64,000 nt of DNA, from positions 372,001-436,000 of the forward strand of contig NZ_JARFVB010000001.1 of NCBI RefSeq assembly GCF_029193885.1, written 5' to 3'. The position numbers and the translations under genes are program-made. The stretch's first letter is position 1. Each line of letters opens with the position of its first letter. The notes beneath the pieces were generated by a model. The model did not search any database and had not been told where the DNA came from. It saw nothing but the letters and a program-made list of their open reading frames with translations. This document shows positions 33,203 through 42,971 of the stretch, piece by piece. The DNA comes from Flagellimonas yonaguniensis (GTDB lineage Bacteria > Bacteroidota > Bacteroidia > Flavobacteriales > Flavobacteriaceae).

Positions 33203-35638
33203 ATGTTTAAGAACAACATCAAAATAGCCTGGAGAAGCCTTAAAAAACAGCCATTCTTCACATTTCTCAACATCTTTGGATTAGCTATCGGAATGGCTGG
33301 AGGGCTTTTGCTGGGGCTTTATATTTATGACGACCTGAGCCACGACAAAATGTTTACCGATGCCGATCGTATCTACCGAATCAATTCGGATATGAAATTC
33401 GGGGGGGCTGCACAAAGATCGGCAGAAGTATCGGCACCTATGGCCCAAGCCATGGTTACCGACATACCAGAAGTGGAAATGGCCACAAGGTTCAGGAGCA
33501 TAGGGAGTGTTTTCATTCGGCCACAAGATGTGATGGACAATGTAAGGGAACCCCATATATCCTATGCCGACTCCACTTTTTTCAAGATGTTCGGCATTGA
33601 GTTGTTGTATGGTGATGAACGTACGGCATTGGTGGAACCCAACACCTTGGTAATGACGAGAACGGCTGCTGAAAAACATTTTCCCGTAGATGAAGCCGTG
33701 GGGCAAACCCTAGTTATCAACGACCAAGAGGTGTTTACCGTTACGGGAGTAATGGAGGACCTTCCCAAAAACTCAATTTTTAAGGACAGGCCCCTTTTCC
33801 TTTCCATGTCAGGGTATGAAGATGCACAGCTTGCCGAATGGGGAAACCATAATTACTTCACATTTGTGAAGTTGGTTCCAGGCACTTCAGGCTCGGATAT
33901 TCAAGCTGAAATGCAATCCATGGTAGGGAAATATCTCATTCCGTATGCGCAAAGATTCTTTCCAGGCATTACCGAACAACAATTTTTGGATTCGGGGAAT
34001 TATGTGAACTATTCCACCATTCCGTTGACCGATATTCATTTACATTCAAAAAGAAGTCCGGAATTCAGTGTAGTGAGCGACATTAAAAACGTATACATTC
34101 TTGGGGCGATAGCCATTATTCTGTTGGTGTTGGCCAGTGTGAACTTTATGAACCTGTCCACGGCCCACTCCCTGAAACGATCAAAGGAAGTCGGGATTCG
34201 AAAAACGTTGGGCTCCCAGCGTAGTGGATTGATCGGACAGTTTTTGACGGAATCTGGCTTGATTGCCATGGGGTCTTTGGTTTTTGCATTGATCATAGCA
34301 TCGATCGCCATGCCCTTTTACAACGATTTGGCGGGCAAGGAACTCTCCATACCCTATTCAAACCCCTTCTTTTGGTTGATTTTGTTGGTTGCTGCCTTGA
34401 TTCTAGGTTTGTTTTCTGGAAGCTACCCAGCGTTTTTTATGTCACGTTTTGTGGCGGCAAAAGTGTTGAAGGGACAAGGAGACAATGCCATCGGTGGTGG
34501 TAGGGTTAGAAATGCCTTGGTCATATTTCAATTCAGTATATCGGTGTTTTTGATCATGGGTACGTTGACCGTATTTCAGCAACTTCGCTTTATTCAAGGC
34601 AAGGACCTTGGATATGGGAAAAACCAAGTGTTGATCATTGGCGGGGTAAATTCACTTGAAGGAAAAAGGCAATCGTTCAAAGATGCTGTGGTTCGAATAA
34701 GTCAAGTGAACAACGCAACGTTAAGTAGCTATTTACCTACGCCATCATCACGAAGCAGCGGAACGTATTTGCTGGCAGAAGATCGTAGCCAAGAAAAATC
34801 CATCAATATGCAGCAATGGGCGGTGGACGAAGATTACCTATCCACAATTGATCTAACCTTGATTTCAGGAAGGGCTTTTGACTTGGATAGGTTCGCTACG
34901 GATTCATCGGCCGTAATCATAAACGAAAAGGCCGTGGCCATTTTGGGAAAAACCCCAGAAAGTGTGATCGGGACCCAATTTGTGGGCCATTTGGATGATG
35001 GGGGAAACTTATCCACTGTAATCGGTGTGGTAAAAAACTTCCATTACGAAACACTCAGGGATGAGGTTGGGGCATTGGCCCTTTTCCACGGAGGGGAATA
35101 TGCAAGTAATTTGGCCATTAAACTAAATGGGGGAAATGTTGCGCAAACCGTGGCAGAAATAGAGAGCATTTGGAGAGAGATGGCGCCCACACAGCCTTTT
35201 GACCATTATTTCATGGATGACTCCTTCAACACAAGCTATGAGGCCGAACAGCGTTTGGGGCAGATTTTTATGATTTTTACCCTGTTGTCCATCATAATTG
35301 CTTGTTTGGGACTGTTGGGCCTTGCCACATTCAACGCACAGAAGCGTGTCAAGGAAATAGGCGTTCGCAAGGTACTGGGTGCTGGTGTTGGGCAAATAGT
35401 CTACCGATTGTCCGTTGATTTTTTAAAGCTTGTGGGACTTGCAGTGATCATTGCATTGCCATTGGGTTGGTATGCGATGGATAGATGGTTGCAGGATTTC
35501 TCCTATCGAATCGACATTCCTTGGTGGATTTTCGCATTATCGGCATTGTTGGCGGTGGGAGTTGCTCTCTTGACGGTAAGTTATCAAAGTATAAAAGCGG
35601 CCATTGTAAATCCGGTCAAAAGCCTACGAACGGAATAG
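33203..35638 (+). CDS. ABC permease 4 of 9 (FtsX/MacB type)
   Basis: An 811-residue permease starting MFKNNIKIAWRSLKKQPFFT. First FtsX domain: VNFMNLSTAHSLKRSKEVGI then RKTLGSQRSGL; second: NAQKRVKEIGVRKVLGAGVG. The second periplasmic domain has an insertion-like Ser-rich stretch (SSYLPTPSSRSSGTYLLAED). It lies 22 bases after permease 3. Membrane layout and length are as in the other members. Confidence 0.92.
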   Translation: MFKNNIKIAWRSLKKQPFFTFLNIFGLAIGMAGGLLLGLYIYDDLSHDKMFTDADRIYRINSDMKFGGAAQRSAEVSAPMAQAMVTDIPEVEMATRFRSIGSVFIRPQDVMDNVREPHISYADSTFFKMFGIELLYGDERTALVEPNTLVMTRTAAEKHFPVDEAVGQTLVINDQEVFTVTGVMEDLPKNSIFKDRPLFLSMSGYEDAQLAEWGNHNYFTFVKLVPGTSGSDIQAEMQSMVGKYLIPYAQRFFPGITEQQFLDSGNYVNYSTIPLTDIHLHSKRSPEFSVVSDIKNVYILGAIAIILLVLASVNFMNLSTAHSLKRSKEVGIRKTLGSQRSGLIGQFLTESGLIAMGSLVFALIIASIAMPFYNDLAGKELSIPYSNPFFWLILLVAALILGLFSGSYPAFFMSRFVAAKVLKGQGDNAIGGGRVRNALVIFQFSISVFLIMGTLTVFQQLRFIQGKDLGYGKNQVLIIGGVNSLEGKRQSFKDAVVRISQVNNATLSSYLPTPSSRSSGTYLLAEDRSQEKSINMQQWAVDEDYLSTIDLTLISGRAFDLDRFATDSSAVIINEKAVAILGKTPESVIGTQFVGHLDDGGNLSTVIGVVKNFHYETLRDEVGALALFHGGEYASNLAIKLNGGNVAQTVAEIESIWREMAPTQPFDHYFMDDSFNTSYEAEQRLGQIFMIFTLLSIIIACLGLLGLATFNAQKRVKEIGVRKVLGAGVGQIVYRLSVDFLKLVGLAVIIALPLGWYAMDRWLQDFSYRIDIPWWIFALSALLAVGVALLTVSYQSIKAAIVNPVKSLRTE

Positions 35639-35663
35639 ATCAACCCAATCAAAAAAACGAACC

Positions 35664-38105
35664 ATGTTGTTGAACAACCTTAAAATAGCTTGGAGAAGCA
35701 TTCTGAAGAACAAACTTTTTTCCTTGATCAATGTCATTGGGCTTTCCATTGGTCTCTGTTCGGCCTTGGTCATTGGGGCCATAATTTATTTTGATTTTTC
35801 CTTTGACACCTTTCACAAGGATAAGGATAGAATCTATAGGGTAACCTCGCTTTTTAAGTCAGATGGGGATGAATTTCCCAACAGGGGGGTGGCCGTTCCA
35901 TTGATGCGCACTTTCAGGGAAGGCATTCCAGGAGTGGAGCTCACGGCACCTTTTATGAACACCAGTTTTTCCAAGATAGAGAACAAAAAGCAGGACTTAC
36001 TTTTTAAAGATGGAAGCGATGCTATTTTAGCTGATGATGCTTACTTTCAATTGTTTGATTACGAGTGGTTGGCCGGGGACAAGCAAACCGCGCTATCCGA
36101 ACCGGCACAGGTAGTGCTGTCCCAGAAGAACGCCGAAAAGTATTTCCCTCACAAAAACTTGACGGATATCGTTGGGAGCACATTGCTCTACAACGATTCC
36201 ATAAATGTAAAGGTAACCGGTGTTGTAGCTGATTTTGAAAAAAACACTGACCTCAAGTTCAATGAGTTCATGTCCCTTTCCTCGGCCAAAATGTTTGATG
36301 AGAAAGACATTGCCACCTACGACCAATGGAATAGCACAAGTTCTGGAGATCAGTTGTTTTTAAGGGTCAAGGATGAGTCAAGTGTCGCTGGAATCCAATC
36401 TCGGTTGGATGCCTTGGCCAAGGAGCATAAAAACCCGGCTCCTTGGGCCGCCAATAGCGAAAGATTATTCCAACTCCAAGCACTATCGGACATACATTTT
36501 GGAGGCGAACACGGGGATTATCCTTTTAACAACTCGGATCATGTGGCCAGCAAGAAGGTTTTGAAGAGTCTTGCTTTTGTTGCATTGTTCCTCTTATTGC
36601 TCGGTTGTGCCAACTTTATCAATTTGAATTCCGCACAAGCATTGACAAGAGCCAAGGAGATAGGAATTCGCAAAACCTTGGGAAGTTCTAAAAAGCAAGT
36701 GGTGCGGCAATTTTTGGGAGAAACCATCATTTTAACCACAATAGCCACTATGTTGTCGCTTCTAATGGCACCATTTTTACTGCGCCAGTTTGCAGATTTC
36801 CTGCCACAGGGAATAGACTTGTCTGTTCTGTACAGCACCGAAGGAATCATCGGGATTTTGATTTTAGTGGTTTTGGTAAGTCTGTTGTCCGGATTCTATC
36901 CAGCTTTTGTGTTGTCCAAATTCAGGCCGGCCACCGTTTTAAAAGGGCAATTCACCAAAGGGGACAAAGGTGTGCGACTTCGCAAAACCTTAACCGTGTT
37001 TCAGTTTGTTGTGGCTCAGGTTTTTGTGATAGCAACTCTGTTGGTGGCCAAACAACTGCATTTTGTGATGAATTCCGATATGGGCATAAATACCGAGACC
37101 GTGGCCTATGTTAGGACTCCTTGGAGAGATGCATCGAAAGTAAAGAAAGAAAGATTGTTCTCTCAAATAAAGAACATTGAAGGTCTTTCCAATGTGAGCA
37201 AGGGAGGTAGCCCGCCTGCATCCAATAGTATGTCCTCAACGATGCTAAGTTATTTTAAGGATGGCAACGAAACACATCAAGAAACCGAAATATTGATGGG
37301 GGACACCACTTATCTTAAAACATACGGAATTCCTTTACTTGCAGGCAGGGAACGAATGAATGATAGCATTGATGAGTACGTTGTCAATGAAACTTTCGCT
37401 AGGGCCATTGGTTTCCAAGACCCAAAAGAGGTGGTGGGAACCGTTGTTAAACTAGACACGCTTCAAATTCCCATTGTGGGGTTGATGCGGGATTTTAACC
37501 AAAGATCTTTGCGTTCAGATATAAAGCCATTGGTCATAAAAGGACATTATAATGGTAGGAGCTTTAGCAATATCCATTTTGACTTGGGCAAGAATCCCGA
37601 ACAATGGGCAAAGTCCATTGATGCGGTGGAACAAGCTTTGGCCTTGGTTTATCCTGATGATGAATTGGAAGTCCAGTTTATGGATGAAATGGTGGAAGGC
37701 TTTTACCAAAGGGAAAAAAGTACCGTACAGCTTTTAAAGTGGGCCACGGGTTTAGCCATCCTGATCAGTTGTATGGGCCTCATGGGCTTGGTGGTCTATA
37801 CTACCGAGCGTAGGGTCAAGGAGATAGGAGTCCGTAAAGTACTGGGTGCCAATCTCACACAATTGAACCTTTTACTATGTAAGGAGTTTTTGATCTTGGT
37901 GGGGATAGCCTTTGCCATAGCCGTGCCCATTTCATGGTACCTGATTCAAGAATGGATGCAGGAATTTGCCTATAAAACATCACTGAGTTGGTGGGTATTC
38001 ATGGCGAGCGGAACAGGAATGGTACTGGTTGCTTTGGCCGTAATAGGGGCCAGAACCTACAAAACAGCCAATATAAATCCAGTCGAAAGCCTAAGGAATG
38101 AATAA
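35664..38105 (+). CDS. ABC permease 5 of 9 (FtsX/MacB type)
   Basis: An 813-residue permease starting MLLNNLKIAWRSILKNKLFS. Coupling segments are ALTRAKEIGIRKTLGSSKKQ and ERRVKEIGVRKVLGANLTQL. It differs in its first periplasmic domain (FKSDGDEFPNRGVAVPLMRT), a GGV/GGA plus PL motif that resembles permease 8 (KEDYNGGASKPLYQGIREQM), so these two may share ancestry within the array. The tail is NPVESLRNE. Confidence 0.92.
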   Translation: MLLNNLKIAWRSILKNKLFSLINVIGLSIGLCSALVIGAIIYFDFSFDTFHKDKDRIYRVTSLFKSDGDEFPNRGVAVPLMRTFREGIPGVELTAPFMNTSFSKIENKKQDLLFKDGSDAILADDAYFQLFDYEWLAGDKQTALSEPAQVVLSQKNAEKYFPHKNLTDIVGSTLLYNDSINVKVTGVVADFEKNTDLKFNEFMSLSSAKMFDEKDIATYDQWNSTSSGDQLFLRVKDESSVAGIQSRLDALAKEHKNPAPWAANSERLFQLQALSDIHFGGEHGDYPFNNSDHVASKKVLKSLAFVALFLLLLGCANFINLNSAQALTRAKEIGIRKTLGSSKKQVVRQFLGETIILTTIATMLSLLMAPFLLRQFADFLPQGIDLSVLYSTEGIIGILILVVLVSLLSGFYPAFVLSKFRPATVLKGQFTKGDKGVRLRKTLTVFQFVVAQVFVIATLLVAKQLHFVMNSDMGINTETVAYVRTPWRDASKVKKERLFSQIKNIEGLSNVSKGGSPPASNSMSSTMLSYFKDGNETHQETEILMGDTTYLKTYGIPLLAGRERMNDSIDEYVVNETFARAIGFQDPKEVVGTVVKLDTLQIPIVGLMRDFNQRSLRSDIKPLVIKGHYNGRSFSNIHFDLGKNPEQWAKSIDAVEQALALVYPDDELEVQFMDEMVEGFYQREKSTVQLLKWATGLAILISCMGLMGLVVYTTERRVKEIGVRKVLGANLTQLNLLLCKEFLILVGIAFAIAVPISWYLIQEWMQEFAYKTSLSWWVFMASGTGMVLVALAVIGARTYKTANINPVESLRNE

Positions 38106-38115
38106 ACATTGAGTC

Positions 38116-40518
38116 ATGATGAACTTTTTAAAATTGGCATTTCGAAGATTGTTCCGAAAAGGGGAACATGCCCTTACCAGAATCGTATCCTTGACGGCCG
38201 GATTGGCTTTTGGAATATTGCTTCTGTCCGAGGTACTGTACTATTTTAGTTACGATAGTTTTTATCCAAATGCGGACAGGATATATTTAGTTCATGAAAA
38301 CTTCAATATGGATAAATCCTCCAACGAACTGGAGAGTTATCCGAGGGTCAGTGGTGCCATTGCTCCGGGACTTAAAGCAGAGGTGCCTGGCATTGAGGCA
38401 GCCACCCGTCTCAACCCCTTGGGAGACCATATGATCTATACCGATGATTTCAACAGCTACGATGCCAAGGTATCATTGGCTGATGAGCATTTATTCGATG
38501 TGCTCCCAGTTCCCATGATAAGCGGAAACCCTGAAGAAATTTTAAAAAGCCCAATGACCTGTATGGTATCTCAAGAGATTGCGGAAAACATGGGGGGTAA
38601 TGTTATGGGAAAGGTCATTGGCATCAGAGCTTACCCAGATAAAAAACTGACCATTGCAGGTGTATTTGAGACCTTGCCCGAGAATACCAACTATGAGTAC
38701 GATGTATTGATATCCATGGTGTCCACTGATCAATTTACATGGGATGGAACCGAAAATTGGATGGGAAACGATAGGTATTATGCTTGCGTAAAATTAAGTC
38801 CGGGGGTAACTCCGTCAGATTTGGCCCCAGCAGTACGGGCCATGCAGGTAAAGCATCAGGACATTGAAAAGCTGGAAGAAGAACATCAAGGAATCGTACT
38901 TCAGTATTCGTTCAAACCTATCAAAGAGATAAAAGTGGACGATGTAAAGGATATGATTCTGATCCTGGCCACCATAGCACTTTCGGTTTTGTTTGTTTCA
39001 TTGATGAACTACATTTTGTTGACCATGGGAACCTTGATTGCCAGGGCAAAGAGTTCCGCCATACATAAAACCTGTGGTGCGGACACCAAAAACCTGCAAC
39101 GAATGATTCTTTCCGAGACCGTTGTTGTTTTTGCAATCTCAATAGTAGGGGCACTACTGTTGATATGGGGCTTAAGGCCATTGGCAGAGGCCCAATGGGG
39201 GCATGACCTAACCTCTGTTTTGAACCCATACGTGATTGCTCCCCTGGTTTTGCTGATACTTTTCCTTGTGTTCGTCACAAGTTATTTCCCAGGTCGATTC
39301 TATTCACGTATCCCTGTGGCTACGGCGTTTAGAAGCTATCAACAGAAAAAAAGTAAATGGAAGTTGGTTCTTTTATCTTTTCAGTTTGTAGGAGCCACAT
39401 TTATACTTACCGTTTTGGTATTTGTTACACTTCAGTACAACAACATGAAGAATGCCGATCATGGATATACCGCGGAGGGAGTATATTACACATCCACCGA
39501 GGGAATGGATGGCAATAAGATTGGAATGGTGTTGAACGAGCTTCGGGCTATGCCAGACATTGAAATGGTCGGTCTTGGGGACGACGACCCCGTAAGTGGC
39601 GCTTCGGGAAACAATGTGCTCTCACAAGACGGTAAAAGGGAGTTGTTCAATGTGGCTGATTTTTATGAAGTGGACAGTAACTATTTATCCATTTTGGGCA
39701 TCCATGTGGATGAAGGAGAAAGCTTTTCCAGCAATCAAGCGGTTCCCAATGATGTGGTTATAAGCAAAAGAGGGGCAGAGCTGCTCAAATTGAACAATGG
39801 ATGGACCGATGGTGTTGTAGGAAAGCAAATTACCTTGACCCAACACGGGAGCACAACCATCCGGGGTGTGTTTCCAGATTTTGTGATCCAATCGATTTCT
39901 GATCCCGATTTGAGGCCCTCCGTATTTTTTTATCAGACCGAGGAAAAGTTTGAAGAGCTCAAAATCGAAGACCCTTCCACTCGATTCAATATTATGATAA
40001 AGACAAGCAATGGAGCTCAAGAGGGTATCATGGACAGGATAAGGGCCGTCGTCAATTTAGGCTTCCCTCATGAGGATGCAGTGGTCAAGAGTCTTGAGAC
40101 GGAACAATTGAATGCGTACCAAGGGCAAAAGGGCTTCCGAAACGCCATGATCATTGGTAACGCCATCATTTTGTTGGTTACCATTATCGGCCTGTTGGGG
40201 TATACGTTCAACGAATCAACACGTCGTAGAAAAGAATTGGCCATAAGAAGGATTAGCGGGGCCACACTATCGGACATATTGAAATCATTTATCTCTGATT
40301 TGGAATACGTTGCAGTTCCAGCAGTTGTGTTAGGGCTGTTGGGGGCATGGCTTACATTGGACAAATGGATGCAGAATTTTGCCTTTAAAATGAATTTGCA
40401 TTGGGGCATTTTTGCCGTATGCAGTCTATTTATATTGTTTATGATAGCCGTGATTGCGACCATAAACTATACCCGAACCGCAAACCGCAATCCTGTGGAT
40501 GCACTTCGGCAAGAATAA
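38116..40518 (+). CDS. ABC permease 6 of 9, divergent member
   Basis: An 800-residue permease; the first two codons are both ATG (38116 and 38119). The fold is the same, but the coupling segments are degenerate: ARAKSSAIHKTCGADTKNLQ in place of KEIGIRK.LG, and STRRRKELAIRRISGATLSD in place of the usual KEIGVRKVLGAS. The starting motif (MMNFLKLAFRRLFRKGEHAL) and tail (NPVDALRQE) also deviate. It may pair with a canonical member as a non-equivalent partner, or couple weakly to the ATPase. The frame is fully intact, so it does not look like a pseudogene. Confidence 0.9.
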   Translation: MMNFLKLAFRRLFRKGEHALTRIVSLTAGLAFGILLLSEVLYYFSYDSFYPNADRIYLVHENFNMDKSSNELESYPRVSGAIAPGLKAEVPGIEAATRLNPLGDHMIYTDDFNSYDAKVSLADEHLFDVLPVPMISGNPEEILKSPMTCMVSQEIAENMGGNVMGKVIGIRAYPDKKLTIAGVFETLPENTNYEYDVLISMVSTDQFTWDGTENWMGNDRYYACVKLSPGVTPSDLAPAVRAMQVKHQDIEKLEEEHQGIVLQYSFKPIKEIKVDDVKDMILILATIALSVLFVSLMNYILLTMGTLIARAKSSAIHKTCGADTKNLQRMILSETVVVFAISIVGALLLIWGLRPLAEAQWGHDLTSVLNPYVIAPLVLLILFLVFVTSYFPGRFYSRIPVATAFRSYQQKKSKWKLVLLSFQFVGATFILTVLVFVTLQYNNMKNADHGYTAEGVYYTSTEGMDGNKIGMVLNELRAMPDIEMVGLGDDDPVSGASGNNVLSQDGKRELFNVADFYEVDSNYLSILGIHVDEGESFSSNQAVPNDVVISKRGAELLKLNNGWTDGVVGKQITLTQHGSTTIRGVFPDFVIQSISDPDLRPSVFFYQTEEKFEELKIEDPSTRFNIMIKTSNGAQEGIMDRIRAVVNLGFPHEDAVVKSLETEQLNAYQGQKGFRNAMIIGNAIILLVTIIGLLGYTFNESTRRRKELAIRRISGATLSDILKSFISDLEYVAVPAVVLGLLGAWLTLDKWMQNFAFKMNLHWGIFAVCSLFILFMIAVIATINYTRTANRNPVDALRQE

Positions 40519-40549
40519 AAAGGAATTCATCAATCAAAAGACATGACCT

Positions 40550-42961
40550 ATGTTCAAAAACTATTTGAAAATCGCTTGGAGAAACCTGATTAAGAACAAG
40601 GTTTTTAGCATTGCCAACATTGTGGGGCTGACCTGTGCATTTGCGGTGGCTATTTTATTGTCAATGACAGCCTTGTTCGAACTGTCTTTTGATCAGTTCC
40701 ATGAAAATAAAGACACCGCGTATCAAGTTTACCTTACTAGCCAAACCCCTAGGGGTGCTGAAACGAGCACTTCCAACCCTGTTCCATTGGCAGGGGCACT
40801 GGAGGAAGAGGTGTCGGGAGTAAAACGAATCACACGTGCCTTGAGTGAAGACGCACTGGTTTCATATAAGGAAAAAGACTTGGACCTGGATGCAGAATAT
40901 GTGGATGCGGAATTCTTCAACATATTTACCTTTCCTGGTATTAATGGGAATACGAACAATCCATTGCCATCAAAAAATACGGTTTCCATTACTGAAGAAA
41001 CCGCAACAAAAATATTTGGAAACACCGATGTGGTCGGAGAGGTCATTCAGATTAGGATAGGAAACGAAGAGCGTCCTTTTACAATTGCGGCCATATTGGA
41101 GAACACTCCCGCCAATAGCAGTATTGATTTTGATATTGTGATTCCGTTTGAGAACCACCCAGAATACGAGTCCAATAAAGATGTGTGGAATTCTCAATTT
41201 CATCCCGTTTACCTTCAGTTGGAAGAAGGAGTGACCACCAAACAGTTCGAGGAGAATACAAGGGATTTTGCCAACCTTCACTATGAGGGGAGCATAGAAA
41301 GTGATAAAAGGGATGGAGCACTGCCCGATGGAAACGGTCAGTACAAGCAGTTCCACCTCTTGTCCATTACCAACATGCATTTTGCATCTTACAAAGCAGG
41401 TAAGGCGGATGTAGCTCGTACGTTTCCCTACATCATTCTTGGGGTGGCGTTGGTCATCCTATTTATCGTTTGCGCCAACTTCATCAACATGAACATTGCC
41501 TTGAGCGAAAAAAGATTGAAGGAGATTGGAATGAGAAAGACCCTTGGAGCTGTAAAAAAACAACTGTTCTTTCAGTTCTGGATGGAAAGTGTGATCGTTT
41601 TCCTTATTGCCATAGGTTTGGGACTTATGGCTAGTAATTTGCTCATAGACCCGTTCAAGACCCTTTTCAATACCAAGGCCACCTTTGCCGATGTAACCCA
41701 ACCAGAAATAATAGCACTATTTGTCACAACGGTCTTTGTCATTACCCTGATTGCAGGGGGGTATCCTGCATTGCTTTTGAGCAAGTTGAGTACACTTCGG
41801 GCATTAAAAGGCAAGCTCGACCTTGGCAAAAACCGATTGCGCAATGGACTAATCGTGCTTCAGTTTGTGATTGCCATTGTTTTGATCACCGGAACTATGG
41901 TTCTACACGGCCAAATTGAATTTTTGCGCAACAAGGACTTGGGGTACAATAAGGAGCAAGTAGTATCCATTCCCTTGAATGGGAAAAAAAATAGTTACAG
42001 TGTTGTGGCTCTACTACGTGACGAGCTCAAGAACAACCCTGATATCATAAGCATATCCGGTGCGGACAATAATTTAGGGCGTGGTAGGGACGGTAGTCTT
42101 TCCAGTAGTAGAATGGGATTTGATTATAAGGAGAGAGGGGTTTTTACATACACTATCACTGTGGACCACGATTATGCAAAGACTTTAGACTTGGAGTTGG
42201 TTTCTGGGCGTATGTTCGATAGGGATTTTGCCATTGACAGTCTTAGCTTGGTCATCAATGAAACCATGGCAAAGCAGCTTGGGGAAGAAGACCCACTTTC
42301 CATACGTATTCCCATGGGTGACAATGTAACCTACTCCGTGGTCGGAGTGGTAAAGGATTATAATTTTCAAGAAGTCAGCAAGAAGATACAACCACTCACT
42401 CTCTTTATGAACAAAGATTGGGACTTGTATTATGCTTATGTGAAAATTGCTCCGAACAATCCCGCACAATCATTTGATGCCATAAAAAGTGTTTGGGAAA
42501 AAATTGAGCCGCAAGCCGAATTTTTGGGCTCTTTTTTGGATGAAAATGTAGACCGTACATTCAGGAGGGAAAAAACCATGGCCACCATTATAACCAGTGG
42601 AAGCGTTTTGGGTATCATTTTGAGCTGTTTGGGGCTTTTTGCCATATCAATGCTCGTGGTTGCCCAGCGTACCAAGGAAATAGGGGTGCGAAAAGTGGTA
42701 GGTGCCAGCGTATCCTCAGTGGCACTGTTGCTTACCAAGGATTTTTTAAAGTTGGTGGGCTTTGCCTTTATCATTGCCACGCCCATTGCATGGTACTTTT
42801 TAAACGAATGGATACAGAACTATGCATCACATGTTCCCCTCAGCCCTTTATTTTTTGTTGCCGCAGGGTTAACCGCTTGCTTGATTGCCTTTATTACAGT
42901 GGGTTCACGTACCGTAAAAGCAGCATCGGCAAACCCTGTAAAAAGTTTACGAACCGAATAA
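40550..42961 (+). CDS. ABC permease 7 of 9 (FtsX/MacB type)
   Basis: An 803-residue permease starting MFKNYLKIAWRNLIKNKVFS. Coupling segments are SEKRLKEIGMRKTLGAVKKQ and AQRTKEIGVRKVVGASVSSV. The first periplasmic domain has the entry SQTPRGAETSTSNPVPLAGA. The tail NPVKSLRTE is like those of permeases 1-4. It lies 31 bases after the divergent permease 6 and returns to the canonical pattern. Confidence 0.92.
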   Translation: MFKNYLKIAWRNLIKNKVFSIANIVGLTCAFAVAILLSMTALFELSFDQFHENKDTAYQVYLTSQTPRGAETSTSNPVPLAGALEEEVSGVKRITRALSEDALVSYKEKDLDLDAEYVDAEFFNIFTFPGINGNTNNPLPSKNTVSITEETATKIFGNTDVVGEVIQIRIGNEERPFTIAAILENTPANSSIDFDIVIPFENHPEYESNKDVWNSQFHPVYLQLEEGVTTKQFEENTRDFANLHYEGSIESDKRDGALPDGNGQYKQFHLLSITNMHFASYKAGKADVARTFPYIILGVALVILFIVCANFINMNIALSEKRLKEIGMRKTLGAVKKQLFFQFWMESVIVFLIAIGLGLMASNLLIDPFKTLFNTKATFADVTQPEIIALFVTTVFVITLIAGGYPALLLSKLSTLRALKGKLDLGKNRLRNGLIVLQFVIAIVLITGTMVLHGQIEFLRNKDLGYNKEQVVSIPLNGKKNSYSVVALLRDELKNNPDIISISGADNNLGRGRDGSLSSSRMGFDYKERGVFTYTITVDHDYAKTLDLELVSGRMFDRDFAIDSLSLVINETMAKQLGEEDPLSIRIPMGDNVTYSVVGVVKDYNFQEVSKKIQPLTLFMNKDWDLYYAYVKIAPNNPAQSFDAIKSVWEKIEPQAEFLGSFLDENVDRTFRREKTMATIITSGSVLGIILSCLGLFAISMLVVAQRTKEIGVRKVVGASVSSVALLLTKDFLKLVGFAFIIATPIAWYFLNEWIQNYASHVPLSPLFFVAAGLTACLIAFITVGSRTVKAASANPVKSLRTE

Positions 42962-42971
42962 ACCAACCATC

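Noticed and set aside
38116..40518. Permease 6 as a pseudogene
   Set aside because: The frame is uninterrupted over 800 codons, with normal membrane segments and normal spacing to its neighbours.
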